Positions 24,349-35,716 of a DNA stretch of 64,000 bases are shown one piece after another. The translations under genes were made by a program, and so were the position numbers. The stretch is taken from contig OZ234493.1 in NCBI GenBank assembly GCA_965153455.1, positions 620,001-684,000 of the forward strand, read 5' to 3'. The first letter of the stretch is position 1; the number at the start of each line of letters is the position of its first letter. A model generated the notes under the pieces. The model did no database searches, was not told where the DNA came from, and saw only the letters and a program-made list of their open reading frames with translations. The DNA is from Sphagnum compactum (lineage: Eukaryota; Bryophyta; Sphagnopsida; Sphagnales).

Positions 24349-25713
24349 TCAGAAGAGTTTGCCAGCAGTCTTTTCCTCTGATGAAAACATTGGCATTTGG
24401 TCACGCCGACCCAGTTGCAGTGCAATCTTCTGGTGGTACAACTCTCCGTCCTCTCTCTGGCAAACCGGTATCCTCATCGTGCTTTGAATATCTTGCTCCA
24501 TCTCTGCATAGTAACCTGCGCAGTTTCTGTAGAGCTCAAATATCATTCCAATTTGTCAACCATTCGAGAAGCTACTCACCAATACCGCTACTATACTGCA
24601 GGCTGCAGCCACTCCTGCCAAGTGAATCCCCGGCCAGCAACCCAGCAAGCTCAACAAAGCCGCAACCACTGCAAACACTGGAGCCGCTATTGCTAGCCTT
24701 TTGTTCGCAATCTCCTTGTTTCTGGCCGCCCGCACGTATTTTGCGATGTCCGATGTCTGGAGTTTATCTGCTGTGCGCTGGAGGTCCTTCGTGATGGCAT
24801 CGGTCCAGCCATTCGTGTTGTTGGCTGGGATTTCCGTCTCGGTGAGGTCAGCAACAGGGCCAAGTACGGAGGGTGCCACAACCTTGGGGAATTTCTCGAG
24901 GCCGTTGGGCTTCAAAGGGAGAGGAAACCCGACGTCAAGAGCCTGCAGCCTGCCCATCACCTCTTCCGTGTACAGGTGCGCATACTTGCGTAGGCGTGGA
25001 TCGATCAACAAAGTGGTCTCGATGTCCCTTGCCAGCAGCTTGTGGAAGCGAGACGCCGTGCGTTGCTCTTCAGCGAGCTGTGAGGGCTGATACTTGCTGG
25101 CCAAGTACATAAATCCGGCGGCACCGCCGTTGAGAAGGAAGGCTGCCACGGATATGCCCCAGGAGGTACTTCCGACCCCGCTGTTCGTGGCGGCCAGCAT
25201 GGCCGCTGCGATGGTGGTCATGTTGACAGTCATATGGCAGAGCTTGTTCCAGTTATCTCGTTGGACACCGATGATGGCATGCATCTCGCTACGATCTTGG
25301 GCCGCTAGGGCGATGTTTCGCAACTGAGCCAGTAGCCTAAAATCCTCCACCCCATTTCTATCAGTCCAGGCTTTGGTATTGCGCTGCGATGGAGATACGG
25401 GAGAGCCGGGGCCTGCAGGATTGAATGAAGTCCAGTCTTGGTCGACGGAGTCGAACTTGGTGTGTCTGGGTGTGGCGAGTGCACAAGAAAGCCTTAGCGA
25501 CCTGTAGTTACACCTGCTACGCTTTGATCCATGCCCAGACTTCCTAGATTTCCGAATTGGTACTGGTATCAAACCCTGTGAACTACCATTATGGGTAGCA
25601 GTAGGAGTAATACAATGGCTAGAGCTGTAAGCATCACCGACTGGAAATTGGTTTCGAGAAATGAATTGAGAGCCTAGATTACTGGCAGTAGAGAGGCCAT
25701 TGCAGGCAGCCAT
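24349..25713 (-). pseudogene. At4g22030-like protein gene, copy B, nonsense codon 386
   Basis: The frame starts at ATG 25713 (MAACNGLSTASN) and spans 455 codons to TGA at 24349, the same length as copy A. It is cut by TGA at 24558-24556, where copy A has GGA (Gly), just after the second hydrophobic segment (LAGVAAACSIVAVLVSSFSN). The product would be 385 residues, lacking the last 69, including an EMEQDIQSTMRIPVCQREDG segment. Copy B keeps Gln at the position where copy A is stopped. Loss of only the C-terminus might leave partial function, so 'pseudogene' is less certain here than for copy A. Family and doubts are as for copy A. Confidence 0.75.
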
Positions 25714-25972
25714 AGTGTTTGTTATGCAAGAATCTAAGCCTCTCAAGCGGAGAGCAGCAAGTGAGGTAAAATTCTAAAGAAAGGTTAGAAAATTATCTAA
25801 ATTGGAGTGGATGAGGAACTAATTTGTTGCTGGAGAAGTGTTAGAATTGTAGCCTTCTGCAAGTGGTGGCGTTGTGGTTGAGTAAGCAAAGAGAGAAGTG
25901 GGAGAGGAAGGTATGGACTCTGGAGAGATGGGAGTTTGGGAATGATGAATGAAGTGGAGGTGGGAAGGAGAG

Positions 25973-25983
25973 CTTTTTATAAA
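25973..25983 (-). promoter_or_regulatory. TATA box of gene copy B
   Basis: Minus strand TTTATAAAAAG, 260 bp upstream of ATG 25713, at the place matching the copy A element. Confidence 0.6.
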
Positions 25984-27533
25984 CAGCAAGAGCTGGAAAT
26001 AGTCAAATGGGAAAACAAAGATTCCCTGAAAACAAGGGTTAACGTGGATGGAGGAGAGTCAAAAGCGAGTAGGGAATAACAGGGGTGGCCCATTGGCCAT
26101 TGTTTGACTTGTAATCTCATGTGCAACGCCTACATTATGAGTCCCTAGTTTTCGAGACTTGAGTTTTAGCAATTCAACTGGGACTTAGATGCTCTCGTTT
26201 TGTACCTCCACTTCCTGGCTCTCCCTATTGGCGCTTTCAATAATAAAGTTTTGCAGGTTTTTAGGGTTTATTGAAACATTTTGGAAATTTTGAAACCAGG
26301 GTTTTCATTTCAATTTTTTGATATAGCAACAGTCGTCATGGTCCATAGGAAGAATTAGCCAGATTTAGCCAAAAATTAAGGAAAATTTTAGCCAGATTTA
26401 GCCAGATTAAGAAAGTAGAAAATTTTAAGAGTCCTCCTATACCATAGCATCCTGTTGGAACCTATTGTATAAATATAGTGAGTTTAGAAAATTAATTCCT
26501 CCAAAGTCTCACAAACTTTGGTGCAGTTTTTTCACAAAAGCCCTTGGTATACGAGTCACACTGGATTTTATTTTTTTTGATGAAAAAAGTTGATGTTCAC
26601 ACTTTCACAACTTGCTAGTTTCCTTTGTTTGGTTCTTGTAGTAATGAAAATTCAAAGGTTTACATCTCATATTGGAACATTTTCTAAATTCATAACTTTC
26701 TCTTCTTTTTTTTCGGTCTGAAAAGTTTTGAATCATCTGACTTTGTTTGTTTGGGGAAGGTTGGAACTTGGAACTTCACATAGGTCCCATATTTTTGGAA
26801 TGCCCCCAGCCTAAAGACCTACATAGTCTGCCATTGTGCCTCTTCGGGAACTTGATGTTCTCCTTGTGGTTCACCCTCTTAGGTGGTTCATTTGTCTCTT
26901 TGGATGTAGTGGGTCCTTCCATTTTGTTCCTTGTTTTCCACTTTTTTGGGTGCTTTGGCTGATTTATGGTTGTCAGGGTTTCATCATCTTCAGGTCTCTC
27001 AAAATATCAAGAAAATGTAAACTTTTAAGGCTTTCTAAATTATGCCTTTTCTTGTTAGATTTGGTGGAAACTAATTTTAAAATAAGATGATGTGAATTCA
27101 AAGAGATTTTGTTATTGTATTAAAGTGTATGAAAAATTGTGATCCATTTAGATAAATGTTCTAAAAGTTTCAAATTGGTCCATGTTGCTTAATGTGAACC
27201 ATGGCTCACATTTCATAATAGGACAAAGGAATTTTGATGATTAAAAAACAATGAAGACAAAATTTAATTTAATTTTAAGATTATAGTTGTACTCTTGAAT
27301 CGTAATCTCAAGTTTATGGAACAATTATAATGAGGAAAAAGTAATGGACAAGAGACATATCAAAAACTATAGTCCAAATATTTGAAAACCCCATTTGTAC
27401 AACCTTAAAAACTTTAATTTAAGAATGAAAATGGTCTCATGGAGTAAAGTTAATTGATTTCAACACTAGCTTGTCAAAACTAACCATCCCACATGATAGT
27501 ATATCTATAGAAGGCATGTTATCAAGACTAATA

Positions 27534-27732
27534 CCATAGTACCTTGGCCATTTCAACACATGTTCGTTGAATAATTAATTAATTTTGAAATTTTTATTTC
27601 ACCAAATGGAGTATTCCTAAATATTCACTATTATCCTTCACAATAGTTTTTGATTTGGAAGAAATAATTGGTGAAATTCTCAACATTTTTGAAAATAATA
27701 TAATAAGTGTGGAATTGGCCAAGGTACTAGGG
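27534..27732. mobile_element. 199-bp MITE with TA target duplication
   Basis: The ends are inverted repeats: CCATAGTACCTTGGCCATTTC at the left, and at the right the complement of CCCTAGTACCTTGGCCAATTC, about 19 of 21 positions matching. TA flanks both sides (27532-27533 and 27733-27734). The matching place in copy A (16148-16149) has a single TA and no insert: GTAATATTTCC there versus CTAATA-insert-TATTTCC here. This proves insertion after the duplication. TA duplication and short size fit a Tc1/mariner (Stowaway-like) non-autonomous element. Confidence 0.9.
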
Positions 27733-27815
27733 TATTTCCTTTGTTGTTGAGGGTGTTTTGAAAAATGAAATCCCTACCCCATTTCAAAATGCCCCCTTTT
27801 TTCTCTTTTTTATCA

Positions 27816-28199
27816 ATGATATCTGCAAGTTCCCAATTGGTATTACATAAACAAAAAGAAAATAAAATTATAAAGATTTTATGTACAATAAAAATATCAC
27901 CCACAAACTTACCAAATCAAGCTTACACTCTCCTCCCACTCCAATCCATTATTCCAATAAAGCATGTATGGCAAAGGGCCTTTACCTACCACACAATGTG
28001 CCTTCTAAATATACTAGGAAATCTTTCTAAGTGCTCTAAAGTTTGTTTAGGCAAAGACCAATATTGGCAATGAATCTTTGTTTGGTTTCTTTTTGGAACC
28101 ATTTATCCTTGAACTTGAATGTTGCAAGTTGCAATCAATGAAGGCAATCACATTTTCAACACAATGTTTTCATCATTTTTTTGCACAAAATTGGGTTTC
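27816..28199. other. Intergenic, no gene recognised
   Basis: Spacer between the end of duplicated segment B and the next hAT remnant. No supported feature. Confidence 0.4.
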
Positions 28200-29330
28200 T
28201 TTTTCCTTTAGTTTATTATGTTTCTAATTTCAATTGTATGGATGTTTACACATTTTTTCTGTCCAATTTCATTTTGTAATGTTAGTTGCTAGTGGAGTTA
28301 GGTTTTGCAATTAGGTTTTGTTGTTGTGTATGTTTCTACAATGGTTGAAAACAACATTATTGTTGTTGAAAATGTTAATGGAGTTGATTACAAACTTGCT
28401 TGTGATCCAAACATGAACCCAACTATCAACATGTAATGTGAATCATGATTTGTTAGGAAATGATGAGCTACATCTTGTAGCTATAAAAGTTCAAGCTCAA
28501 AAGTGGAGAACGCCCAACAAGGAGTCAATTAGTTGGAGTTTTTTTTGTTGTCAATGGCAAACCTATCTATTATCTTGTGAACTAATAGATGTTGAAATGT
28601 ATCATCTACAAGTCTCAACAAATAGTTGGTAACATTTTAATCAAAGTTTTGTTTTTCACAAGGGGCTCTTCAAATATACTAAAGCAAATAGTGTTATTCT
28701 TATGAAAACTCATGTTGATTTTGCACATTCTCGTTTGGTTGCCAAAATAAAGTTATTACTAACCAAGAAATTTATGGTTAAGCATGTTGATTTAAATCAT
28801 AGCCAATAATAGAGGGAAAACAATGTTAGGCCATATGGGTCAACAATCATCACATTTTTTATTCAACAAATTTTTACAAACATGGTGATGAATCACAACA
28901 AAGGTTTTTTGAAGACCTTGTGCTTAATATTTGCAAAAGGTATAGGTTTATTTCCAGATGTGAAAACATCTAACTACGCAACCTGATTAGTCTTGCACTA
29001 ATGTCCTTGCTTTGTATTTCTATCTTGTTCACTTATAAAAAAAGTGTTACCTAAAATGGTCTAGAAGACCATGGACTTGCATGTGTTGCTTAACCTTGAA
29101 ACTGCAACCATAGTTTCTACTAATTGTAATTTCTAAATATCCAAAGTTGGCATAAACATATTTGTGTTGGTCAATAATTATTTGGATGAAGGTTGGACCT
29201 CTAGGCATGTTATTGCAAAATTGTTTGAAATGCATTATTAAAGGGGTAGGATGAGTATGTGATTTTGGATGAACAAGGCAATTAGGATAGGGACTGATCA
29301 AGGAACTTTATTAGTTTGAATTTTGAGTAT
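28200..29330 (+). mobile_element. hAT transposase remnant, N-terminal half
   Basis: Interrupted frames encode, in order, DLLGNDELHLVAIKVQAQKW, then RTPNKESISWSFFC and LINVEMYHLQVSTNSW-like sequence, KFMVKHVDLNHS, NVRPYGSTIITFFIQQ, MVKKTMDLHVLLNLETAT-like sequence, and VLVNNYLDEGWTSRHVI. The order (BED-like N-terminus, then the start of the transposase core) fits a plant hAT element. Stops and shifts are frequent. It probably belongs to a related hAT subfamily, because its core motif (NYLDEGWTSRHV) differs from the 22-kb copy (HFLNDKWELCHV). Confidence 0.6.
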
Positions 29331-30157
29331 TTGTTATTTAGATCATGATGATGTGACTTGGGATAGTTCAAAAAAGGAGAGTTCTAGAGAACAAGGGGGA
29401 GAGAGGAGAAGATGAGACATAAAGTTTTAGAGAAGAGTAGGAGGAGCTGGAGGTACTTGCAATAGAAAACCACAAATTTTGTTTTGATATAACATAGATT
29501 TTAAATGTTGTTTTGGATTTTTTTCAACAATACATGAGATTATATTGTAATTTGGATTCAAGTTTACAATAATACAAAGAAGCATAGACTTCTACAGTGA
29601 ATTCTATGTTCATCTTTTATGTGATTTTTCTGTAATGTCAGAATAATGATGAAATGAATTGTAATCTTGTTTCTATAGGTTTTTTACAATGTATTCTGAA
29701 GTGTAGATTTTGGTTATATGTAATAACCATGAATTTGATGTTGGAATGAATGGTAATGTTAAATTTGTTGAAACTTAAGACAGAAATAGTGAACATATGC
29801 ATGTGAAATGCAAATCTATTGTTACAATAATATGAAATATTTTGCAGGAATTTAAATTTCATTCCTACCATGCATGAAACAATTATTAACTGCACCACAA
29901 TTTTGTAACTCCAAACATTGTTAAAAAAATTTGGACTAATCTTATCAACGATTACTTTTGTGAAAATGAGGGTAGCAACTTGGGATCTATGGCTGTAGAA
30001 TTGTGATCTATTATTCATTATGAGTTAATTTTGAATTTCTTGTGAATTTATGACGATACTTGTTTTGGGCATGTGATGTTAAAAGCATGTCAATATGCAA
30101 CAAGTGATTATAAGATTTTTAATGGGTTTAACTTTGGTGAGAGTGAAAGAAGTTCAA
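29331..30157. other. Intergenic with purine-rich patch
   Basis: No gene recognised. 29,370-29,455 is strongly purine-rich on the plus strand. The bases just before 30158 (GAGAGTGAAAGAAG) could be a polypurine tract if the following LTR is a 3' LTR; this is only a suggestion. Confidence 0.35.
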
Positions 30158-31015
30158 TGTCGCAACCCTAGCCTTGGGCTCGCAACCAAGGCAAGGGCTT
30201 GCAAAGGTGCGGGCCAAGAATGAAGCCCGAAAGTCACATTTCATGCTCCGGGAATGTAGGAGAGTGCGAAGGAATCAACCTTCACACTCCCAAATGAATT
30301 CCCACTTTGGGAGTTAGAGTCTCGATGGACTCCCGAATCTTTAAAGAGCGATTGCAAAGGGTCAAAACTCATTGGATTGAAGAGTTCCTTATATCGTGGA
30401 ATGTAGATGTCTAAAATGGGCTCACATGACTCATTTGGGTACTTATAACATAAGTTATGATCAAAAGAAGGGAATCGCCCTGATTTACTTATGTTTAGGT
30501 GAAGTGCAACATATCGTTGAAAAACTCTCAATGAGGGCTACAACTTTGCTTTAGACCTCACTTCAATCGGAGGTCTTCACAAAAAGTTATGGGCCTCCAA
30601 AGTCAGGGGAGTCCCAATTTCGGGAATTTCGGGACCCCCAATTTCGAAGTCTCGAAACAAAATGACATTTGGGTGCTAGCCCCATGGCCAGGTGCAAAGA
30701 ATATTATAAGGGGGAAGGTGGTGGCTTCCACCAAGTCCAGGCCGTGGTGAGTATTGTGAGTCCGTGTTTGCCCATAGCTCGTCCGTGCACCAAAAGTGCT
30801 CCAACTATGCACTAATCAACTTGTTGTTTGGTTTGTGCAAGTCCGTGTGAATAATTGACCCGCTTGTCACTCGTCTTAGTCCCCATCCGAAGCTCCAACA
30901 CGCCCTCTACCCTCGAAGTGCTGCGAGCCAGGGAACATGCCCAAACTCCTTATCCTTCTGTTGTTTTCACTTTGGACTCACAATTTAGTCTATCAAAGAG
31001 CTTGCGGGTGCGTCA
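30158..31015 (+). mobile_element. Diverged LTR, same family as the solo LTR at 4.6 kb
   Basis: Begins TGTCGCAACCC and ends GTGCGTCA, and aligns along its whole 858 bp with the minus-strand element at 4574-5376. Shared landmarks are CACTTTGGGAGTTA, ATATTATAAGG (TATA-like) and GAAGTGCT. No target-site duplication is visible (TTCAA before, CCCAC after). It may therefore be one LTR of a decayed element or a rearranged solo LTR. It contains no long coding frame. Confidence 0.75.
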
Positions 31016-32149
31016 CCCACATAAAAACAATTGTGTACAAAAGTATCCAAATTTGATATGTAGACCAAATGGAAATGTGGGTAACACATTACTTGTGCCA
31101 ACATCATGCACTCCTCTTCAACAAAAAATTGTTGGATTTTTTTTAAAGAATTACAAAGTCCAATTGTCGAAGGTTGGAAAGTCGCTTCATCACTAACAAC
31201 TTTAATATGGTGATACCTCATATTCAATGGGATATTGAAAGACACTGTAGGTGTTTTACCTAATCCCACCACATGTTGTCTTTGTTTATAAGCTTTCCAA
31301 TTTTTCATAGTAGAAATTGGATGTTGCAAAAAAACTCAATTCAAATACAGGCAAAATAAATGCTGCAAAACACAAACCAATTAAAAGAAAAAAATAGCAT
31401 CATTGCATTTTTAAAATTAGCAAAAAACAAAGGTTTAAGTTTAAATGGATTTAAGGTTGAGGATGATACCCAAAAAAACCTAAACCTTATAAAACCATAT
31501 TTGCAAAAGAAAATTCAAAAAACAAAAGAAAGAAGTACCTAGTTAAGGTTTGAAGTTCAAGATGATGAAAGAAAACCTAAAACAATAAAACACCTTTGCA
31601 AAAAAACAACTAAAAAAAATTAAATGAAAAAAAAAAAACCTAATTGGAAGATGTAAGCTACCATTTTTTTTGGAGCATGCAAAATTAAAAGGATAGCATG
31701 TCCACAAGCTCTTTAATGGAACCTTCATCTATAGAAATATTAACATGATATCCATACAAATCTCTCCATTCGTTGAAAAAAATCTTCATCAAAAGTTTAA
31801 TATATTTCCTCACTTTTCAACCTCTTTTATTCACATTGTCCATCTATTCTTATCAATTTCAAGGAAGCAAAATTTTGAATTAAATTCCTAATGGGAGATT
31901 CACAATTAATCCTTTCAACAACATCAAATATAAAAGGAATAATTGTAAAAACAATAATACATTCAACAACATTAGATCGAAAAGCAATAAGTTCAAAAGT
32001 AACATCACAATTGACATGACAAATAGAATATTGACATGACAATTGACATATTATTTTTACATCTATGTACATTCTTTTCTTAATTTTTTACACATTGGTT
32101 GCTTCACAAGTTGCTCTACATCATAATGTTTCTTTGAGGCATCTTTAGT
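31016..32149. other. AT-rich intergenic DNA, no gene recognised
   Basis: A-rich tracts and short frames only. No reverse transcriptase, integrase or gag similarity is seen after the LTR. Confidence 0.4.
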
Positions 32150-32940
32150 TTTGTTCTTATTTTTGGTGCCTCCAAGTTTTATGATTTTTGCATGTTGTCT
32201 ACTTATCTCTCTTTCTACGTGTTTCTCATTCACTTACTTTTCCTGCAACAAGGCTATTTGTCCATTGTCATTGCTTGTAACTATTTTCTTCCATTGCTAT
32301 TGTTCTTCCATTGTTGCTAATATTTTTTATGATTTTTTTTTTGCATCTTTTTTTCATTATTCATTTTTCTTTTGTTTTTTATAATGTTTGTTTGCTTTTA
32401 CATTGTGTGTTTTCTTTTGTGTTATTTTTCTTTTGTATGTTGACAATTTTTCCTCTTGTTGCACTTCTTCAAAGCTTTTTATTCTACATATTTTATTTGT
32501 TTTTCTTACAGTTAATAAGTTTAAATTTTTCTTCTTTCTTCTTCCCATGTTTCTTAGTGTGTTTCTACATCATGATTATTCCTCATTGTTGCATCATGGA
32601 TTTTTTTCATCATTGTCACTCTTACTTGCTATGTTTTTAAACATTGAAGCTATTCTTACATCATGGCTCTTCTACACCATGATTATTTCTACTTACAATT
32701 TCTCTCCCACATCACAACTATTCATGCTTATAGTTGTTCTCTTCCATTGTTGCTACTCATACTTATACTTGCTATTTTTTTACATCATTTATTTTTCTTT
32801 TTTGATGTTGTTGAATTTGTTTACATTTTGTATTTATTTGTTTTTTAAAACGTGTGTGGGGGGTTTTTTTGTTCTATTTTTGTCTTGCAAGAGTTTTTTT
32901 TGTTTTTTGTTTTATTGTGTAAGCGTTCATGTGGTTTCCA
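32150..32940. repeat. T-rich strand-asymmetric low-complexity tract
   Basis: The plus strand is dominated by T runs with recurring CTTCCATTGTTGCTA and TTTTCTTTTGT words, like the tract at 20.3 kb but more diverged. It gives long open frames rich in Phe/Leu/Ser that are not credible proteins. Confidence 0.5.
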
Positions 32941-34829
32941 TTGGGTGTAGTCATATTAACATGTACCACTAGCAATTGTAACAATTACTTATTTTTTTGA
33001 ATTTTAGATTGCAAAAATAAAATAAAATAAAATATTTTTTCTAAAATTTTATTTTGAATAAATTATGTACATATCATCAAATTTTGGAATCAATTTAATG
33101 AGTAAAAATACCCAATTTACACAACTTTTAAAGCCTTGTAACCATTGCTTAAAAACCATTTTGACACTATGCATAATTTGAAAATATTTTTTATGAAGTA
33201 TTTTGAGATATTATTTAATATTTAAAGTCTCGTTATAATAGTATCAAGAAAAATTAAAATATTTTAATTTTTTTGAAATATGTATTTAAAATTACTAAGA
33301 ATATTCGGTAAAAAAACAATGAAAAAACAGTCGTCTAAAGGGGCGGGTGTGGTTCCTTATAATGTGGTTAGACCCTATTCTAAACTATCATCTTACATCT
33401 TCAAACATTATAAAGTTCTTCCTATAAGTTGTGATTTCATTTTATTTTTTGTTTGTGTCTTTTTTTTTTTCATAATGTTTTTTTTTGCTTCATCACCCAT
33501 TGTGAAAAATTTGTAGTGAAGGTTCTATAGATATTGTTCTTGAAATATCAAAAAACATTTTGTCCACATCAAATATTCTTCCTAGTTAACTTTGTGGTTC
33601 CTCTTCTACTACATTGTGTACACCATCACACATCACTAATAATGTGTTTGATGATTTGTTGTGGTTCACTAATGGGTTTGACATATTTGTGCAATGTGTG
33701 GACAATATGAATCTCCTCTTAAGTCTTAGCACTGTTGTTGAGTCTTCTTTTTTTCTTTTTCAATTGCATACTAAAGCAAATTCTAATTCGATTGGGCATT
33801 TTTTCAACCCTTATATCTCTTTGATTCTTGAAGATTTGAATATTGTTCATAATTGTATTTTCAATTCTATTGCTATTGCGAATAGAGGAGGAGCGTGGCA
33901 AGAAAAAACAATGTTCATAGAGCTAAGCAAGTGAAAGGCATAGGAAAATGCATAAACCATAAAACATGAAGGAGCAAAAAGCAAGGCGGACACATAATAA
34001 TTTGTGACACGCATTTTAGGTTAGAAAAAACAAGAAAACAAAAAAAGAAACCAAAAAAATACAATGATACTTTACGTTGGAGAAGTGTCTACTTAGAGAC
34101 CCTTCTTTATACATAAAAACCTTCTTAGATTTTGCAAAACAAAATCCTATGATACTAGGGGGTACCCACTAAGTATCGTGGGAATATATATATCTAAAGG
34201 AGGGGAAGAATTAAAATGAACATTTGCATGCCAAGATGCCATTCTATCACATGGTAGTGGGTTGTATTAAACACATTTCAAACATACATACTACAAATAC
34301 AATGAGAAAAATTAGGTCAATGCTTAATGCTTCTTCAACTCAAGAAGTAACTCATGTGCAATTCCCAACAATTGCAACTAAAACAACACAAATACAAATT
34401 TTGCAACAACAATCACAAACTACATAGCAACTTGTTACACTCAAAATCATGTGCAAAACACACAAACCAAATTGTGCTTATAAAAATTGAATCTAGTTAC
34501 AACCCAACAAAAAAATTAGACCAAACTTTTGATGATATAAAATATGACTCACTTATAAACAAAAATTTTAAAAATCCAAGCCCAAAATATAACATGAAAA
34601 ATCACAACACAAAAAACCATGAACCAAAAAAAAACTTGCATAACAAATTAAAATTACGAAAAATTTAAATTTTAAAAAAAATTTATGCTCTAAAATTCCA
34701 AATTGCCTAAATCACCAAATTTGATTTGGGAACTTGCGACATGAAATTTTACCTCAAACACTAAATAGTTCGAACCTTGTTCACATAAAAACTGGTCCCA
34801 AACTAAAACACAATTAAATACACTATCCC
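32941..34829. other. AT-rich intergenic DNA, no gene recognised
   Basis: Includes short frames such as 33614-33934 with no recognised family. No transposon ends seen. The GC content rises sharply at about 34,830, where the shugoshin promoter begins. Confidence 0.4.
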
Positions 34830-34946
34830 AACTGGAATTGGCGAAACCGTGAAGCGGGTCTAGCCACCGGAATCTGTTTCGGAGTGAAGCCCGCACCTGA
34901 CGGCTGGGCGAAACTCGGATCCGGCTAAACCGGAATTTGAACCCGC

Positions 34947-34990
34947 AACGGGCCCGGCCCGGTTGTCCAGCTCCAACGGCTCTCCAACGG
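34947..34990 (+). promoter_or_regulatory. Cluster of three AACGG (MSA-like) sites upstream of shugoshin
   Basis: AACGG occurs at 34947-34951, within TCCAACGGC at 34972-34980, and within TCCAACGG at 34983-34990. The last two agree with most of the mitosis-specific activator consensus YCYAACGGYYA, bound by three-repeat MYB proteins in plants to drive G2/M expression. They lie in a GC-rich block (34,830-35,110), 730-770 bp upstream of the shugoshin ATG. The transcription start is not known. Confidence 0.5.
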
Positions 34991-35716
34991 CACACGGGCT
35001 CACGGGCGCCTGCTTTTGTCGTTGCGTATGTTGTGGAAGCGCGCGCGATGGGGAATGCGCAAGGAATTGTGCGTTTTGTGTGCGGAAAGCAAAGCGACGA
35101 CTATTGTGATCAGATTTGCATGCGGTGTGAGAGTTGTACTGCTTCTTGAATGATGCATTTTGGTGAAGTGTAGAGAAAGTTTGAGAAGAAATTTTGTCAT
35201 AGTGTTCTTCCTCTCGCTCCTCTGCCGCCCTCTTATCTTTTGGAAGGCTTCTTCCTTTCAGGGTTTCATGCTGCGTTTTGCTTCAGACGTTTTTCTCGGT
35301 TCTATCTCTCTCTTTTCTTTTCTGGTTGTTATGTGAAGTCACAGTGATCATTCTTTCTGATCTAATTGTGCTTTGCTAGAAGCGGAATTGTTCTTATGGT
35401 CGCATTTCACGCTCTGCTTATCGTGTCAACATGTTCTGGATGATTATGTAGCGGAAGAAATTCTGGTCTGTACAACTGACTCTGTTGAAAACTCAGTATC
35501 TATTCGAAGTAGAGAATGGAATGGTTGAGAGGTGATGCAGTTAGGTAGGTGATAGCGAGATTTAGATTTTTCTTCCTGTTTTCAACACTCGAATGCGTGT
35601 CGAGGATGTCGTGATGGTAGAAAATGTTAGTAGATTGAGAGAGGAGCACTGAGTCTGTTCCAAAAACTAGTTTGAAGAGAGGGTTGAAGGAACAGAAGGG
35701 GGGGAGCGGGGAGACT

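Larger units (their letters stand above)
23942..27815. repeat. Segmental duplication, copy B
   Basis: Homologous to 13524-16235 in the same orientation, with start points about 10.4 kb apart. Compared with copy A it carries four extra blocks: about 26,141-26,470; 26,847-26,991 (bounded by short CTTC-containing direct repeats); about 27,018-27,487; and a MITE at 27534-27732. The last is clearly an insertion; for the others, deletion in A and insertion in B cannot be told apart. Confidence 0.9.

Noticed and set aside
30153-31020. Target-site duplication for the LTR at 30 kb
   Set aside because: The five bases on each side (TTCAA and CCCAC) differ, so no duplication is claimed.
32311-32972. Frames of about 110-190 codons rich in Phe/Leu/Ser, resembling membrane proteins
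   Set aside because: They arise from T-rich low-complexity DNA; there is no conserved motif, no splice context and no gene-like composition. The same applies to 20,331-20,703.
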